From Eubacterium limosum (lineage in GTDB: Bacteria > Bacillota > Clostridia > Eubacteriales > Eubacteriaceae), in contig NZ_CP019962.1 of the NCBI RefSeq assembly GCF_000807675.2, positions 1,054,001 to 1,118,000 of the forward strand: DNA of 64,000 nt. The letters are read 5' to 3'. The notes beneath the pieces were generated by a model. That model was not told where the DNA came from. It was given only the letters and a program-made list of their open reading frames with translations, and searched no databases. The translations under genes were made by a program, and so were the position numbers. Every line of letters starts with the position of its first letter. The first letter of the stretch is position 1. Below, piece by piece: positions 8,650 to 16,662 of this stretch.

Positions 8650-8680
8650 GAAAGCACCACATAATTAAATGGAGAGTAAT

Positions 8681-10066
8681 ATGATAAGGTTTGAATTGAG
8701 TAAGAAAGCATCGGATAAAATCAGGAGGATTGCCGCCCATATTCTGGTGGTACAGGAGGAGCGGTGCCCGGTCGTTAAAACACAGATGAAGCTTGCCATG
8801 AGAGATCCTCAGTTTGCCGGACTTGTCGCCCAGTGCCGGGACAGCCAGGCCACGTTTGCAGAGCGGGATGCGGCGTGGGAAAAGCTGATGGAGCTGCTGC
8901 CATCCAAACGGCTGGATTTTGACAGCATGCGTCAGGATGCCTTGTCCTATTATGGTGATGACTCGGACGAGGTTGAGCATGGTATGGTATTTGAGGTGGT
9001 GCGGGAAACCTACGACCTGATGACCCGCTGCCTGTACGACGATGTGGACTTTGATACAGAATCCTATAATATTACAGATATCGGGCCTTTGGGACGCTGC
9101 CTTTCCGATGGCTTTCATCACTTTTACTGCAATGTGGTATTTGGCGAAATAGAGGCTGATTTAAGCTGGGGAATGATGCTGGAGGAGCCTCTGAGTGTCG
9201 ATAAGACAAGCTATGTCTACCTGTATGACCAGTTTGAGCGTTTTGAGTTTGGCTGGTGGCAGATTTATGGGGAAAAAAGGAAGCTGTACTTTGACATTTA
9301 CAACGAAGGCACCAGAAATTCAAAACAGAGAATGCGCAAATGCGAGGTTGAACAGAAGATACCGAAAAAGCCCCAGCCCTTTTACGGCGAGTATGTCAGA
9401 CGCTGCGCAGAGCTGATGCTTGAAAACCCATCCCTTAAGCAAAAGGCCTTTAAGGAAATGGCAGTGGCGCAGGATGCTTTTGAAACTGGTGACGAAAGCC
9501 TGAACGGCGAGATCGCCGTGATCCTTTATAAACGGCTGAGTACCCTTCACGAGCCTATCCTGGCGATGATACCCGAATTGAACGATACCGACACGACCCT
9601 GATCAACACCGTTGCCCGGATGCGCTTCGACTATCTCTTTTACCTTTTAATGCATTTGGTTTATCTGAAGTCTGCCGGTATGAGCCTTTTGGATGAAGCC
9701 AGCCAGCTCATGGTTGAGCAGAACCATGGAGTGCCCGTTCCGCCGACTGCCTTTGAAACGCTGGCGGCGGGCTATCTGAGCGGTGCTCAGGGAGAAATGC
9801 CGGAACAAAACGCCCAGGCACTGGATGAAATGATGGATTTTATAGAGGAGGCGGGACTTTTGAACATGAATAAATACGGTCAGTTGGAGCCCACCCCCAT
9901 GGAAATGACCCCGAGACTGCTTCAGGCGCTGCTGAGGCACGGCTACGGCGCTTATGTTATGGCGCTCATGGGGCGTTATAAATATGAAATCATGTATGAT
10001 ACCATGGATTTAATGGAGACGCTCAATGCGTTTTTTGCAGACTTAGACGAGCCGCTTCGCTATTGA
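8681..10066 (+). CDS. Unknown 461-aa soluble protein
   Basis: I do not recognise a family. The protein is soluble, acidic and predicted mostly helical. The N-terminal third (to about residue 110) has an amphipathic character with RIAAHILVVQEERCPVV; a middle part has aromatic-rich segments such as YDQFERFEFGWWQIYGEKRK; the C-terminal half is helical with DTMDLMETLNAFFADLDEPL at the end. There is no signal peptide, membrane helix or catalytic motif visible. ATG 8681 is preferred over ATG 8669 because GGAGAG lies 4 bp before it. It is a monocistronic unit with its own promoter. Coding reality is supported by length, promoter and ribosome site. Confidence 0.75.
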   Translation: MIRFELSKKASDKIRRIAAHILVVQEERCPVVKTQMKLAMRDPQFAGLVAQCRDSQATFAERDAAWEKLMELLPSKRLDFDSMRQDALSYYGDDSDEVEHGMVFEVVRETYDLMTRCLYDDVDFDTESYNITDIGPLGRCLSDGFHHFYCNVVFGEIEADLSWGMMLEEPLSVDKTSYVYLYDQFERFEFGWWQIYGEKRKLYFDIYNEGTRNSKQRMRKCEVEQKIPKKPQPFYGEYVRRCAELMLENPSLKQKAFKEMAVAQDAFETGDESLNGEIAVILYKRLSTLHEPILAMIPELNDTDTTLINTVARMRFDYLFYLLMHLVYLKSAGMSLLDEASQLMVEQNHGVPVPPTAFETLAAGYLSGAQGEMPEQNAQALDEMMDFIEEAGLLNMNKYGQLEPTPMEMTPRLLQALLRHGYGAYVMALMGRYKYEIMYDTMDLMETLNAFFADLDEPLRY

Positions 10067-10115
10067 TAAAGCATTTGCGTTAAAATAAATCGCTGTGAGT
10101 AGTTTTAAAATCGCT

Positions 10116-10168
10116 ATTTTGGGTAAAACTTTATTGTAGTAATGTTGGAAAGGAGTTTTACCCAAAAT
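10116..10168 (+). promoter_or_regulatory. Perfect 15-bp inverted repeat enclosing a ribosome binding site
   Basis: ATTTTGGGTAAAACT (10116-10130) and its exact complement (10154-10168) flank a 23-nt loop. The loop ends with GGAAAGG and the right arm begins within the Shine-Dalgarno and runs into the A and T of the ATG at 10167. In RNA the stem would bury the start codon of the small downstream gene. It could instead be a protein operator. Confidence 0.6.
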
Positions 10169-10355
10169 GATGATTGAAAAAGAAGTAAAGCAGTGCCAAT
10201 GTGAAGAGCCTTCAGGAGTCCATCCGGAGACAGACCAGCTGGGATTTTGGATGGCGTGCAATGATTGCGGAGGGAAAATCGACGCTACCTATGAATATTT
10301 TGAGGGGTTCGGAGAAATGAGGCAGCGCGATGATTTTTATGTAGAAAATGAATAA
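10167..10355 (+). CDS. Small Cys-rich protein of unknown function
   Basis: A 62-aa acidic protein with two Cys pairs, CQCEEP near residue 9-11 and CNDCGG around residues 29-32, which could hold a zinc or act as a knuckle. It continues with KIDATYEYFEGFGEMRQRDD. I do not recognise a named family. AAAGGAG precedes the ATG by 12 bp, but both lie in a perfect inverted repeat, suggesting translational or operator control. A terminator follows the stop, so this is a self-contained gene. Confidence 0.65.
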   Translation: MMIEKEVKQCQCEEPSGVHPETDQLGFWMACNDCGGKIDATYEYFEGFGEMRQRDDFYVENE

Positions 10356-10382
10356 AACCATACAATATGAAAAATACCATAG

Positions 10383-10428
10383 CTTCAGAGCAAACAATAA
10401 AGAGATTGTTTATTCTGAAGTTTTTTTT
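10383..10428 (+). terminator. Terminator of the small Cys-rich gene
   Basis: CTTCAGA/TCTGAAG and AAACAAT/ATTGTTT make a 14-bp stem with a 2-nt bulge, followed by eight T. Confidence 0.88.
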
Positions 10429-10560
10429 ATTTGCTTAAAAATATTTCCATAGCAGGGGCATATTAGCGAAATAATGTTAATAGTTCTGGTTTAGTCCTTG
10501 TTTTTTGAACTGGAATTAGGTAAGATTAAGATATATATAATAAGAGCAGGGTGGTGCGAA

Positions 10561-10968
10561 ATGGAAAGGGCATATGTATTGTTTATGACAGGCGGGCTTT
10601 ATTTTCTGGTGCCACTTGAACAGGTAGTGTCGGTGGAGTCGCTGGCGACGGCGAGGAAAATGGAGATTCCTGTTTACGATCTGGGGCAGGCCTGCCATCT
10701 GAGTGAAAAGCCTGTGGAGATACCCTATATTCTGGTGCTCAGCCCAGATGGGGAGAAAATGGGTGTTGCAGTGGAGCAGGTGGAAGAAGTTCGTAAGATC
10801 TGTGATACAGAGCTCTATAAACTTGAAGCGCCTGCCATGGGGAAGTATAACCACTATCTGGACAGTGTTGCAGCCTTAGAGGGACTAAATCCACCGCTGG
10901 CTTATCTGCTGGATACGCGTTGCCTGCTTGAAAAGCTGGCCGGTGGCAGTGAAGCAATACTGGAATAA
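10561..10968 (+). CDS. CheW-like coupling protein (first gene of chemosensory operon)
   Basis: A 135-aa single-domain protein with the CheW fold pattern: a first strand segment FMTGGLYFLVPLEQVVSVESL, the middle YILVLSPDGEKMGVAVEQVEEV, and a final short strand/helix. CheW domains bridge MCP receptors and CheA. Similarity is weak compared with the later CheW, so it may be a divergent scaffold. ATG 10561 is chosen because it follows GGGTGG; upstream in-frame codons (from 10498) read a hydrophobic, unlikely leader. It starts the operon, 20 bp before the phosphodiesterase gene. Confidence 0.7.
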   Translation: MERAYVLFMTGGLYFLVPLEQVVSVESLATARKMEIPVYDLGQACHLSEKPVEIPYILVLSPDGEKMGVAVEQVEEVRKICDTELYKLEAPAMGKYNHYLDSVAALEGLNPPLAYLLDTRCLLEKLAGGSEAILE

Positions 10969-10988
10969 CGGAAAGAAGTGACTCGGAA

Positions 10989-13349
10989 ATGACGAATGAA
11001 CAACAAAAATGCGGGCTGGACCCTTTAACAAAGGTGTGTACCGAAAAAGCCGCTAAAATATCGATTGAAAGCTATCAGGCAGACGGTGGGCAGTACGAGG
11101 GCGACGCGTTATTTTTGATCCATCTGGAAGGATGGGGAGCCTTCAGAGAAAAGTATGGCCCGTCCACAGGCAACGCTGTTTTACAGCAGCTTGCTTTTTT
11201 GCTGGGCAAAAATTTAAAGAAAACCGACAAGCTTGCCAGGATAGGGGATGGTACCTTTTTAGTCTATGCTCTGGGGTGCAGCGACGCCGCCGATGCCGAA
11301 GAGCGGTCCAAAGCAATGATCAGCCAGATTGAGACTGTCCGGATACCGTCGGGCCCACAGCATACCCTGTCTCCAAAGATCGGCGTTATCCTGTGCTGTG
11401 GAATCGAAAAGCAATATGAGATACTGAGGAATACGGCCATAAAGGCTCTTTGTGAGGCGCAGAGACAAAACAGCCCCTTTTATATAACGAGAGAGGATGC
11501 CGCGCTCAGAGAGGCCGTAGCAGGCTTTAAGATTGAAGCGGTTGCGCCTTATAAGCCGACCAGCAGCAGGGCCGATATGGTTTTTATTACAGAGCTTACC
11601 AACACTGTTTTCGGCTGCCGGGATATGGAGCTGGGAATTGAGATGGCCCTGGAAAGGCTGTGCCGTTATTTTAAATCCGAGCAGGCCTATGTGGTCGAAC
11701 GTACAGCGGATAAAAAATATTTTGAACTGACTTATGAGTGGAATACAACAAACCGTCTGGTTATGAATGATAACCTGAGATTGATTCCCGGCCTGATGAC
11801 TGAAAGCTATCAGCAGGAATTTGACGAGGACGGAATATTTGTCTGCAACCGCTTTGAAGAATTTAATATCATCAACCGCGTTATGGCAGAGCGGCAGCGC
11901 ATCAGAGGAACAAAGGCCCTGATGCAGAGCATTATTCTGGAAGAGGAAACCTTTGCCGGCTACATTGGACTCTGTGATTTGAAAGAGGAACGCCTGTGGC
12001 AGGAGGAGGAAATTGCGACCTTTTCCCTTTCCTGCAAAATCATTACTGCCAATATCCTTCAGCTGCGTTCCATGAAATACCGTTTGCGGATCGCTTATAA
12101 GGATAGTCTGACCGGCGCCTGGAACCCGAGCAAATTTTTGCTCGAGGCTGAAAAACGCAGCGAACAGGGTGAAAAGCGCGCGGTGGTAACCTTTGACATC
12201 AAAAATTTTAAGGTGATCAACACCGAATTCGGTTATGAAACAGGAAACCGCGTCTTAATTGAAATTGGCCGCGCGCTGCATACCTTTATTGAAGAGGAAG
12301 AATGCTATGCACGCGTTGAGGCCGATACCTTCGTGGTGCTGCTGTTTTATGCAACGCCGGAAGAACTCAGGCAGAGGATCGAGCAGCTGCTGCAAAGAAT
12401 TGAGCGGCTTTCAGCTAAAATGATTTTATTTTTCCCCTTTATCTGCATGGCAGGCGTCTGTGCAGAGGAGGATCAGGAAAACGTAGAAAGCATGATTGAA
12501 TCCGCCAATGCGGTGCGCCATTCCATTAAGGATTATCACAAGAGCAATTATGCCTTTTTCAATAAGGAAATGCAGCGTCAGCGTGACCGTGAGAAACACT
12601 TTGCCTCCCGGATGAAGGGCGCGCTGAAAAACAACGAGTTCACCGTGTACTATCAGCCCAAAATAGACGTGGCCAGCGGTGGCTGGAGCGGGCTCGAGTC
12701 TCTGGTCAGATGGCGGGAGCCAGACGGAACCCTGGTTCATCCTGACGCTTTTATTCCTTTATTTGAAAGGAATGGTTTTATTGCAGAAATCGACCGCTTT
12801 GTTTTTGAGCAGGTGTGCCGGGATCTGGCGGATTGGATGGAAAAAGGCAGGAAAATTTATCCGGTAGCTGTCAATATATCGAGAATCCATATACTTGAAG
12901 CCCACTTTCCAGGAGAACTGGTGGATATCTGCCGCCAGTACAGTGTTCCAGTGGATATGATTGAACTGGAGCTCACAGAGAGCGCTTTTCTGGACAATCC
13001 ATCGGTTATTCTGGAGATTGCAAATGAGATTAAAAAAGAAGGTTTTAAGCTGTCCATGGATGATTTTGGCACAGGCTATTCTTCTTTGAGTATGCTTAAG
13101 GATATTCCTGTGGATATCATAAAGCTGGACCGTGACTTTTTCAGAGCAGATATGGATAAGCGGGAAAAGGTTGTTGTCACCAATATCGTACACATGGCAA
13201 GAGAACTGGATATTGAGGTGATCTCAGAAGGCATAGAGACAGCGGATCAGGAACAGTTTTTAAAAGAGGTCGGGTGTAACATGGCCCAGGGCTACTATTA
13301 TGCCAAACCGGCGCCCATCGAGCAGCTTGCGGCTATGATCTGGTCTTAA
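10989..13349 (+). CDS. c-di-GMP phosphodiesterase: degenerate GGDEF-GAF-degenerate GGDEF-EAL
   Basis: A 786-aa cytosolic multidomain protein. Residues about 1-165 resemble a GGDEF fold with the signature replaced (RIGDGTF); about 200-370 look like a GAF sensor; about 375-510 are a second GGDEF fold, also degenerate (RVEADTF); 530-786 are an EAL domain. The EAL part keeps the catalytic set: Glu in GLESLVRW, Asn in VNISRIH, Glu in ELTES, MDDFGTGYSSL, IIKLDR, SEGIET and QGYYYAKP. So it should hydrolyse c-di-GMP to pGpG, with the degenerate GGDEF domains perhaps regulatory (GTP sensing). It lies inside the che operon, which also encodes a cyclase, tying the array to c-di-GMP. Confidence 0.88.
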   Translation: MTNEQQKCGLDPLTKVCTEKAAKISIESYQADGGQYEGDALFLIHLEGWGAFREKYGPSTGNAVLQQLAFLLGKNLKKTDKLARIGDGTFLVYALGCSDAADAEERSKAMISQIETVRIPSGPQHTLSPKIGVILCCGIEKQYEILRNTAIKALCEAQRQNSPFYITREDAALREAVAGFKIEAVAPYKPTSSRADMVFITELTNTVFGCRDMELGIEMALERLCRYFKSEQAYVVERTADKKYFELTYEWNTTNRLVMNDNLRLIPGLMTESYQQEFDEDGIFVCNRFEEFNIINRVMAERQRIRGTKALMQSIILEEETFAGYIGLCDLKEERLWQEEEIATFSLSCKIITANILQLRSMKYRLRIAYKDSLTGAWNPSKFLLEAEKRSEQGEKRAVVTFDIKNFKVINTEFGYETGNRVLIEIGRALHTFIEEEECYARVEADTFVVLLFYATPEELRQRIEQLLQRIERLSAKMILFFPFICMAGVCAEEDQENVESMIESANAVRHSIKDYHKSNYAFFNKEMQRQRDREKHFASRMKGALKNNEFTVYYQPKIDVASGGWSGLESLVRWREPDGTLVHPDAFIPLFERNGFIAEIDRFVFEQVCRDLADWMEKGRKIYPVAVNISRIHILEAHFPGELVDICRQYSVPVDMIELELTESAFLDNPSVILEIANEIKKEGFKLSMDDFGTGYSSLSMLKDIPVDIIKLDRDFFRADMDKREKVVVTNIVHMARELDIEVISEGIETADQEQFLKEVGCNMAQGYYYAKPAPIEQLAAMIWS

Positions 13350-13365
13350 ATAAAGAGAGGAAAAA

Positions 13366-13734
13366 ATGCAGCAGGAAACCATAACGGGCCACAGAGATGT
13401 GGTTTGTATCAAGATAGGAGCAGGGGAGAAGGCGTTTTTTATTCCAATGGATAAAATCGAGGGTGTCTGTATGAATCCGGAGCTAGTAAAAATACCAGAG
13501 GCTCCAGACAGAATCATTGGTCTGTATCTTGGGAAAAAAGGCCCTATACCTTATATTAGTCTGGAAGCTGGCGGCAGGCTTAAAGGCGAAGACAGCTGGC
13601 GCTGCGGTGTTGAAATAATAAATACAGATGGCCAGAAACTGGGGATTTTGTGTGCGCGCATCGAGGAGGAGGTTGAGATATCTTCTGAGATTCTGGAGGA
13701 ACAGGCAGCATTGTGGGGGAGCGTGGCGTATTGA
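13366..13734 (+). CDS. Short CheW-like protein
   Basis: A 122-aa CheW-like domain protein. It has the segments CIKIGAGEKAFFIPMDKIEGV, IPEAPDRIIGLYLGKKGPIPYISL and the last-half pattern GVEIINTDGQKLGILCARIEEEV, which correspond to CheW subdomains around the receptor-binding site. It lacks extra domains. It sits between the EAL protein (16 bp upstream) and cheR, whose likely TTG start overlaps its TGA stop. Role as a coupling or scaffold protein is inferred from fold and operon. Confidence 0.75.
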   Translation: MQQETITGHRDVVCIKIGAGEKAFFIPMDKIEGVCMNPELVKIPEAPDRIIGLYLGKKGPIPYISLEAGGRLKGEDSWRCGVEIINTDGQKLGILCARIEEEVEISSEILEEQAALWGSVAY

Positions 13735-14540
13735 TCAGGCTTGGAAAAATGGAATTTTTGGATATCGTAGACTATATCCGGGGAAGATATGGCATTAACC
13801 TGGAAAAGAAAAAAGTCCTGATTGAATGCCGCCTGAGAAGCGAACTGGACCGCTACGGGATTGCCAGCTTTAAGGACTATATGAAGGCAGTCCGTGCCGA
13901 TGAAAGCGGCCAGATGGCAGGAGAGATGATCAACCGCCTGACCACAAACTACACTTACTTTATGCGGGAATTTAAACATTTTGACTTTATACGGGAAACC
14001 ATTCTGCCCGCAGCCACAGCCAAAAACAAGGCCGATTATCAGGCCTGGTGTGCTGGCTGTGCCAGCGGAGAGGAGTGCTACACCCTCGCCATGATCTTTC
14101 AGGATTACAGGGAAGAAAACAGCGCGATGCCAGAAGCGCATATTACGGCAACCGATATTAGCGAAGGTGCGCTGGAGCATGCCCGGCAGGGAATTTACCC
14201 TATGAAGGAGCTGGGAACGCTTCCGCCGAAATGGCAGGAAAAATACTGCACTGTGAGGGATGAAAAAAGCTTTGAGATTAAAAAGCTTTTAAAAAAGGAT
14301 ATTCAGTTTAAAAATCAGAATTTAATGGAGCCGGAGGGTATCCGAAAAAGGTATGACCTGATATTGTGCAGAAACGTCATGATCTATTTTGATGCGGACT
14401 CCAAGAAAGCCATGATCAGCCGGCTGGAAAACAGTCTGAAGCCTGGGGGCTACCTGATTGTGGGGCTGGCAGAGGTACTGCCAAGAGAATTCACAACATT
14501 GGAATTTATCGGGGCGGCAATCTATCGAAAGCCAGAATAG
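13731..14540 (+). CDS. cheR: Chemoreceptor methyltransferase CheR
   Basis: A 269-aa SAM-dependent methyltransferase that methylates glutamates on MCPs. Visible features: an N-terminal all-helical domain (FLDIVDYIRGRYGINLEKKK, NRLTTNYTYFMRE) and the SAM site AWCAGCASGEECYTLAM, then ITATDISEGALEHARQG and DLILCRNVMIYFD, all CheR hallmarks. The start is uncertain: TTG 13731 overlaps the previous stop (TTGA) with GGGGGAG 9 bp upstream, while ATG 13749 and GTG 13713 are in frame. The gene is followed by cheB. Confidence 0.93.
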   Translation: MIRLGKMEFLDIVDYIRGRYGINLEKKKVLIECRLRSELDRYGIASFKDYMKAVRADESGQMAGEMINRLTTNYTYFMREFKHFDFIRETILPAATAKNKADYQAWCAGCASGEECYTLAMIFQDYREENSAMPEAHITATDISEGALEHARQGIYPMKELGTLPPKWQEKYCTVRDEKSFEIKKLLKKDIQFKNQNLMEPEGIRKRYDLILCRNVMIYFDADSKKAMISRLENSLKPGGYLIVGLAEVLPREFTTLEFIGAAIYRKPE

Positions 14541-14565
14541 AACAGGCAGAAAGGTGACAGCCTGT

Positions 14566-15153
14566 ATGAAGAAAAAACAAGCCAGCCGAAGGCTGATCGT
14601 AATCGGCGCCTCTGTCGGAGGCCCTGCAACCATACTTTCGCTTATCCGGGAGCTGCCGGAAAGTACACCGGGAATCATCATTGTACAGCATTTGTGCAAA
14701 GGCTTCGCTGCCCACATGGCAGACTATCTGGATACTTACTGCGCCATGAAAGTTAAGGAAGCCCGAAACGGGGAGATGGTTTTGTCCGGTACCGTTTATC
14801 TGGCAGGAGGCGACCGGCATTTGAAGGTTGTAAAGCGCGGCGGGATATATTATCTGACCTACGAAGACGGCGCCCGGATAAACGGTGTGCGTCCGGCGGT
14901 AGACGTGCTTTTTTCGTCCGCGGCCTGCGCGGGGGCAGATGCTATGGGCATTATCCTGACGGGCTTTGGCAAGGATGGCGCCCAGGGACTTTTAGATATG
15001 CGAAGAGCCGGGGCATATACCATTGTGCAGAAGGCTGAAAGCTGCGCGAGCAGCAGCATGCCCACCGAAGCGAAAAAGACAGGCGGCGCCCAGATAGAGC
15101 TGGCGCCGCATAAAATAACAGCATGTATGGTGCTGTTTTCAGAACAACCTTAA
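14566..15153 (+). CDS. cheB: Protein-glutamate methylesterase CheB, catalytic domain only
   Basis: A 195-aa CheB methylesterase domain with no receiver domain. The triad is visible: Ser16 in GASVGGP, His42 in VQHLCKG, Asp137 in TGFGKDG. It removes methyl groups added by CheR. Classic CheB carries an N-terminal receiver phosphorylated by CheA; its absence means feedback must come another way, perhaps through the CheC/CheD proteins encoded next door. ATG 14566 has AAGGTG 9 bp upstream. Confidence 0.92.
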   Translation: MKKKQASRRLIVIGASVGGPATILSLIRELPESTPGIIIVQHLCKGFAAHMADYLDTYCAMKVKEARNGEMVLSGTVYLAGGDRHLKVVKRGGIYYLTYEDGARINGVRPAVDVLFSSAACAGADAMGIILTGFGKDGAQGLLDMRRAGAYTIVQKAESCASSSMPTEAKKTGGAQIELAPHKITACMVLFSEQP

Positions 15154-15178
15154 GGATAAAGAGATAGAGGAGAAGAGG

Positions 15179-15535
15179 ATGGAAGAAATTTTAATTGTGG
15201 ATGACGCCATGTTTATGCGCAGAATCATTAAAAATGCATTGAGTGAGGGCGGGTTCAGCCAGTTCATTGAGGCAAAGGACGGCGATGAGGCCATCCGCCT
15301 GTTTAAAAAGCATAAGCCGAAGCTGGTTCTGCTGGACATTACCATGCCTGGAAAATCCGGTATTGAGGTGCTCGCGGAGATTTTGAAGCAGGAGCCTGGT
15401 ACCCGGGTGATTATGTGTTCGGCCATTGGGCAAGAGGCCACCATCGAAAAAGCTGTCCGGATGGGCGCCCATGATTTTCTTGTCAAGCCCTTCCAGAATG
15501 ATAAGCTTGTGGAAATGGTAAAAAAATCACTGTAA
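15179..15535 (+). CDS. cheY: CheY-type response regulator, copy 1
   Basis: A 118-aa stand-alone receiver. Acidic pocket Asp8/Asp9, phospho-acceptor Asp53 (LLDITMPG) and the conserved Lys103 (VKPF) are present. It is closely related to a second CheY at 18357. Such regulators receive phosphate from CheA. It is followed 16 bp later by a CheC phosphatase, which would dephosphorylate it. No flagellar switch gene is seen nearby, so the output is unknown. Confidence 0.92.
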   Translation: MEEILIVDDAMFMRRIIKNALSEGGFSQFIEAKDGDEAIRLFKKHKPKLVLLDITMPGKSGIEVLAEILKQEPGTRVIMCSAIGQEATIEKAVRMGAHDFLVKPFQNDKLVEMVKKSL

Positions 15536-15551
15536 AGGGAGTACATGAGCA

Positions 15552-16163
15552 ATGAAGAGAAGTGAGATAGAAGCTCTTACAAAGGATATTTTTCATGAGA
15601 TCGGCAATATAGGAGGAGGCAGCGCCGTGACGGCACTTTCGCGTCTGGTCTCTGAGGAAATTACCGGGCGGCCACCCGTGGTTATGCCATTAGAGTGCTC
15701 CAAACTGCCAGACGCTTTCGGAGAACCAGACAAAAGTGCGATGGGGATTCTGCTGCCCTTTTATGGCGATGTTTCCGGCATGCTCCTCTTTGTTTTGACC
15801 GAACCCTTTGTAAAAGAGCTGCTGTTAAAAACCATTGGCTGCCCCGCGGGTTTTCATGAGATGGACGAATATAAATTCTCAGTCATTCAGGAGATTGCCA
15901 ACATCATGGCGTCCTCCTATTTTACAGCCATCTCAGCTTACACAGAGAAGCAAATTCATATTTCACAGCCAGCAGTCTCCATTGACATGCTGGGCGCCAT
16001 GGTCACCGACCCGGCCAGCTGGATCATGGGCCTGGGCGAAGACACCGTCTGCATCGAAAGCGGTTTTTATCTGAAGGAGGACAACAGCATGAATCACCTG
16101 GGCCTAATGCTGTATCAGGAATCGAGTTATCAGTTTTTAGAAGCAGTGGGGGTAGTGTTATGA
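15552..16163 (+). CDS. cheC: CheC-family CheY-P phosphatase, copy 1
   Basis: A 203-aa protein with two phosphatase centres of the CheC type: Glu16/Asn19 in FHEIGNIGGGSA and Glu114/Asn117 in IQEIANIMASS. In Bacillus, CheC hydrolyses CheY-P and binds CheD to control CheD activity. The length matches CheC rather than one-site CheX. It overlaps the next gene (cheD copy 1) by 4 bp, as expected for partners that act together. Confidence 0.9.
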   Translation: MKRSEIEALTKDIFHEIGNIGGGSAVTALSRLVSEEITGRPPVVMPLECSKLPDAFGEPDKSAMGILLPFYGDVSGMLLFVLTEPFVKELLLKTIGCPAGFHEMDEYKFSVIQEIANIMASSYFTAISAYTEKQIHISQPAVSIDMLGAMVTDPASWIMGLGEDTVCIESGFYLKEDNSMNHLGLMLYQESSYQFLEAVGVVL

Positions 16164-16648
16164 GCAGTTGCCAGCTTCGGCCAAACCGTGTGGCCATTGG
16201 AAATAATGAGGATATATTAACCGTCCGGGCCCTGGGCTCAGGTATTGTGGTCTGTCTTTATGATGAGCGGTCAAAGACAGGAGGTGTGGCCTATACCCTG
16301 TTCCCGGACAGCTATGCACGACCAGAGTCTGCCGGAGGGAGGAGTCCGAAATATGTCGATACCGCCCTCGAGATCCTGCTTGAAAAGCTGGAGGCAGAGG
16401 GAACACCCAGAGAAAGACTGTGGGCTAAAATCATTGGCGGGGCTAAAATTTTTCAGTTTGCCGAGAAGCTTGAGAGTGAGAATATCGGTAAGCGAAACAT
16501 TGAAGCGGCGCGCAGGTGGCTTCAGGAAAGGGAGATCCCCATAAAAGCCGAGGATACCGGAGACAGCTTTGGCCGGACCGTCCGATTCCAGATGGAAACC
16601 GGAATCGCTGAAATAAGAGCCGTGAACAATTATGTGTACTGTTTATAG
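16160..16648 (+). CDS. CheD-like protein lacking catalytic Cys and His (pseudo-enzyme)
   Basis: A 162-aa protein with the full CheD fold outline: [71 protein letters not shown]. In active CheD the Cys of LGSC and the His of GGxAH are catalytic for receptor Gln deamidation. Here those positions are Gly28 and Tyr45, while the second CheD in this operon keeps Cys28 and His45. So this copy probably cannot deamidate and may act as a binding partner of CheC. It overlaps cheC by 4 bp. Stop is TAG. Confidence 0.85.
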   Translation: MSSCQLRPNRVAIGNNEDILTVRALGSGIVVCLYDERSKTGGVAYTLFPDSYARPESAGGRSPKYVDTALEILLEKLEAEGTPRERLWAKIIGGAKIFQFAEKLESENIGKRNIEAARRWLQEREIPIKAEDTGDSFGRTVRFQMETGIAEIRAVNNYVYCL

Positions 16649-16662
16649 AGAGGGAAAGTTGG

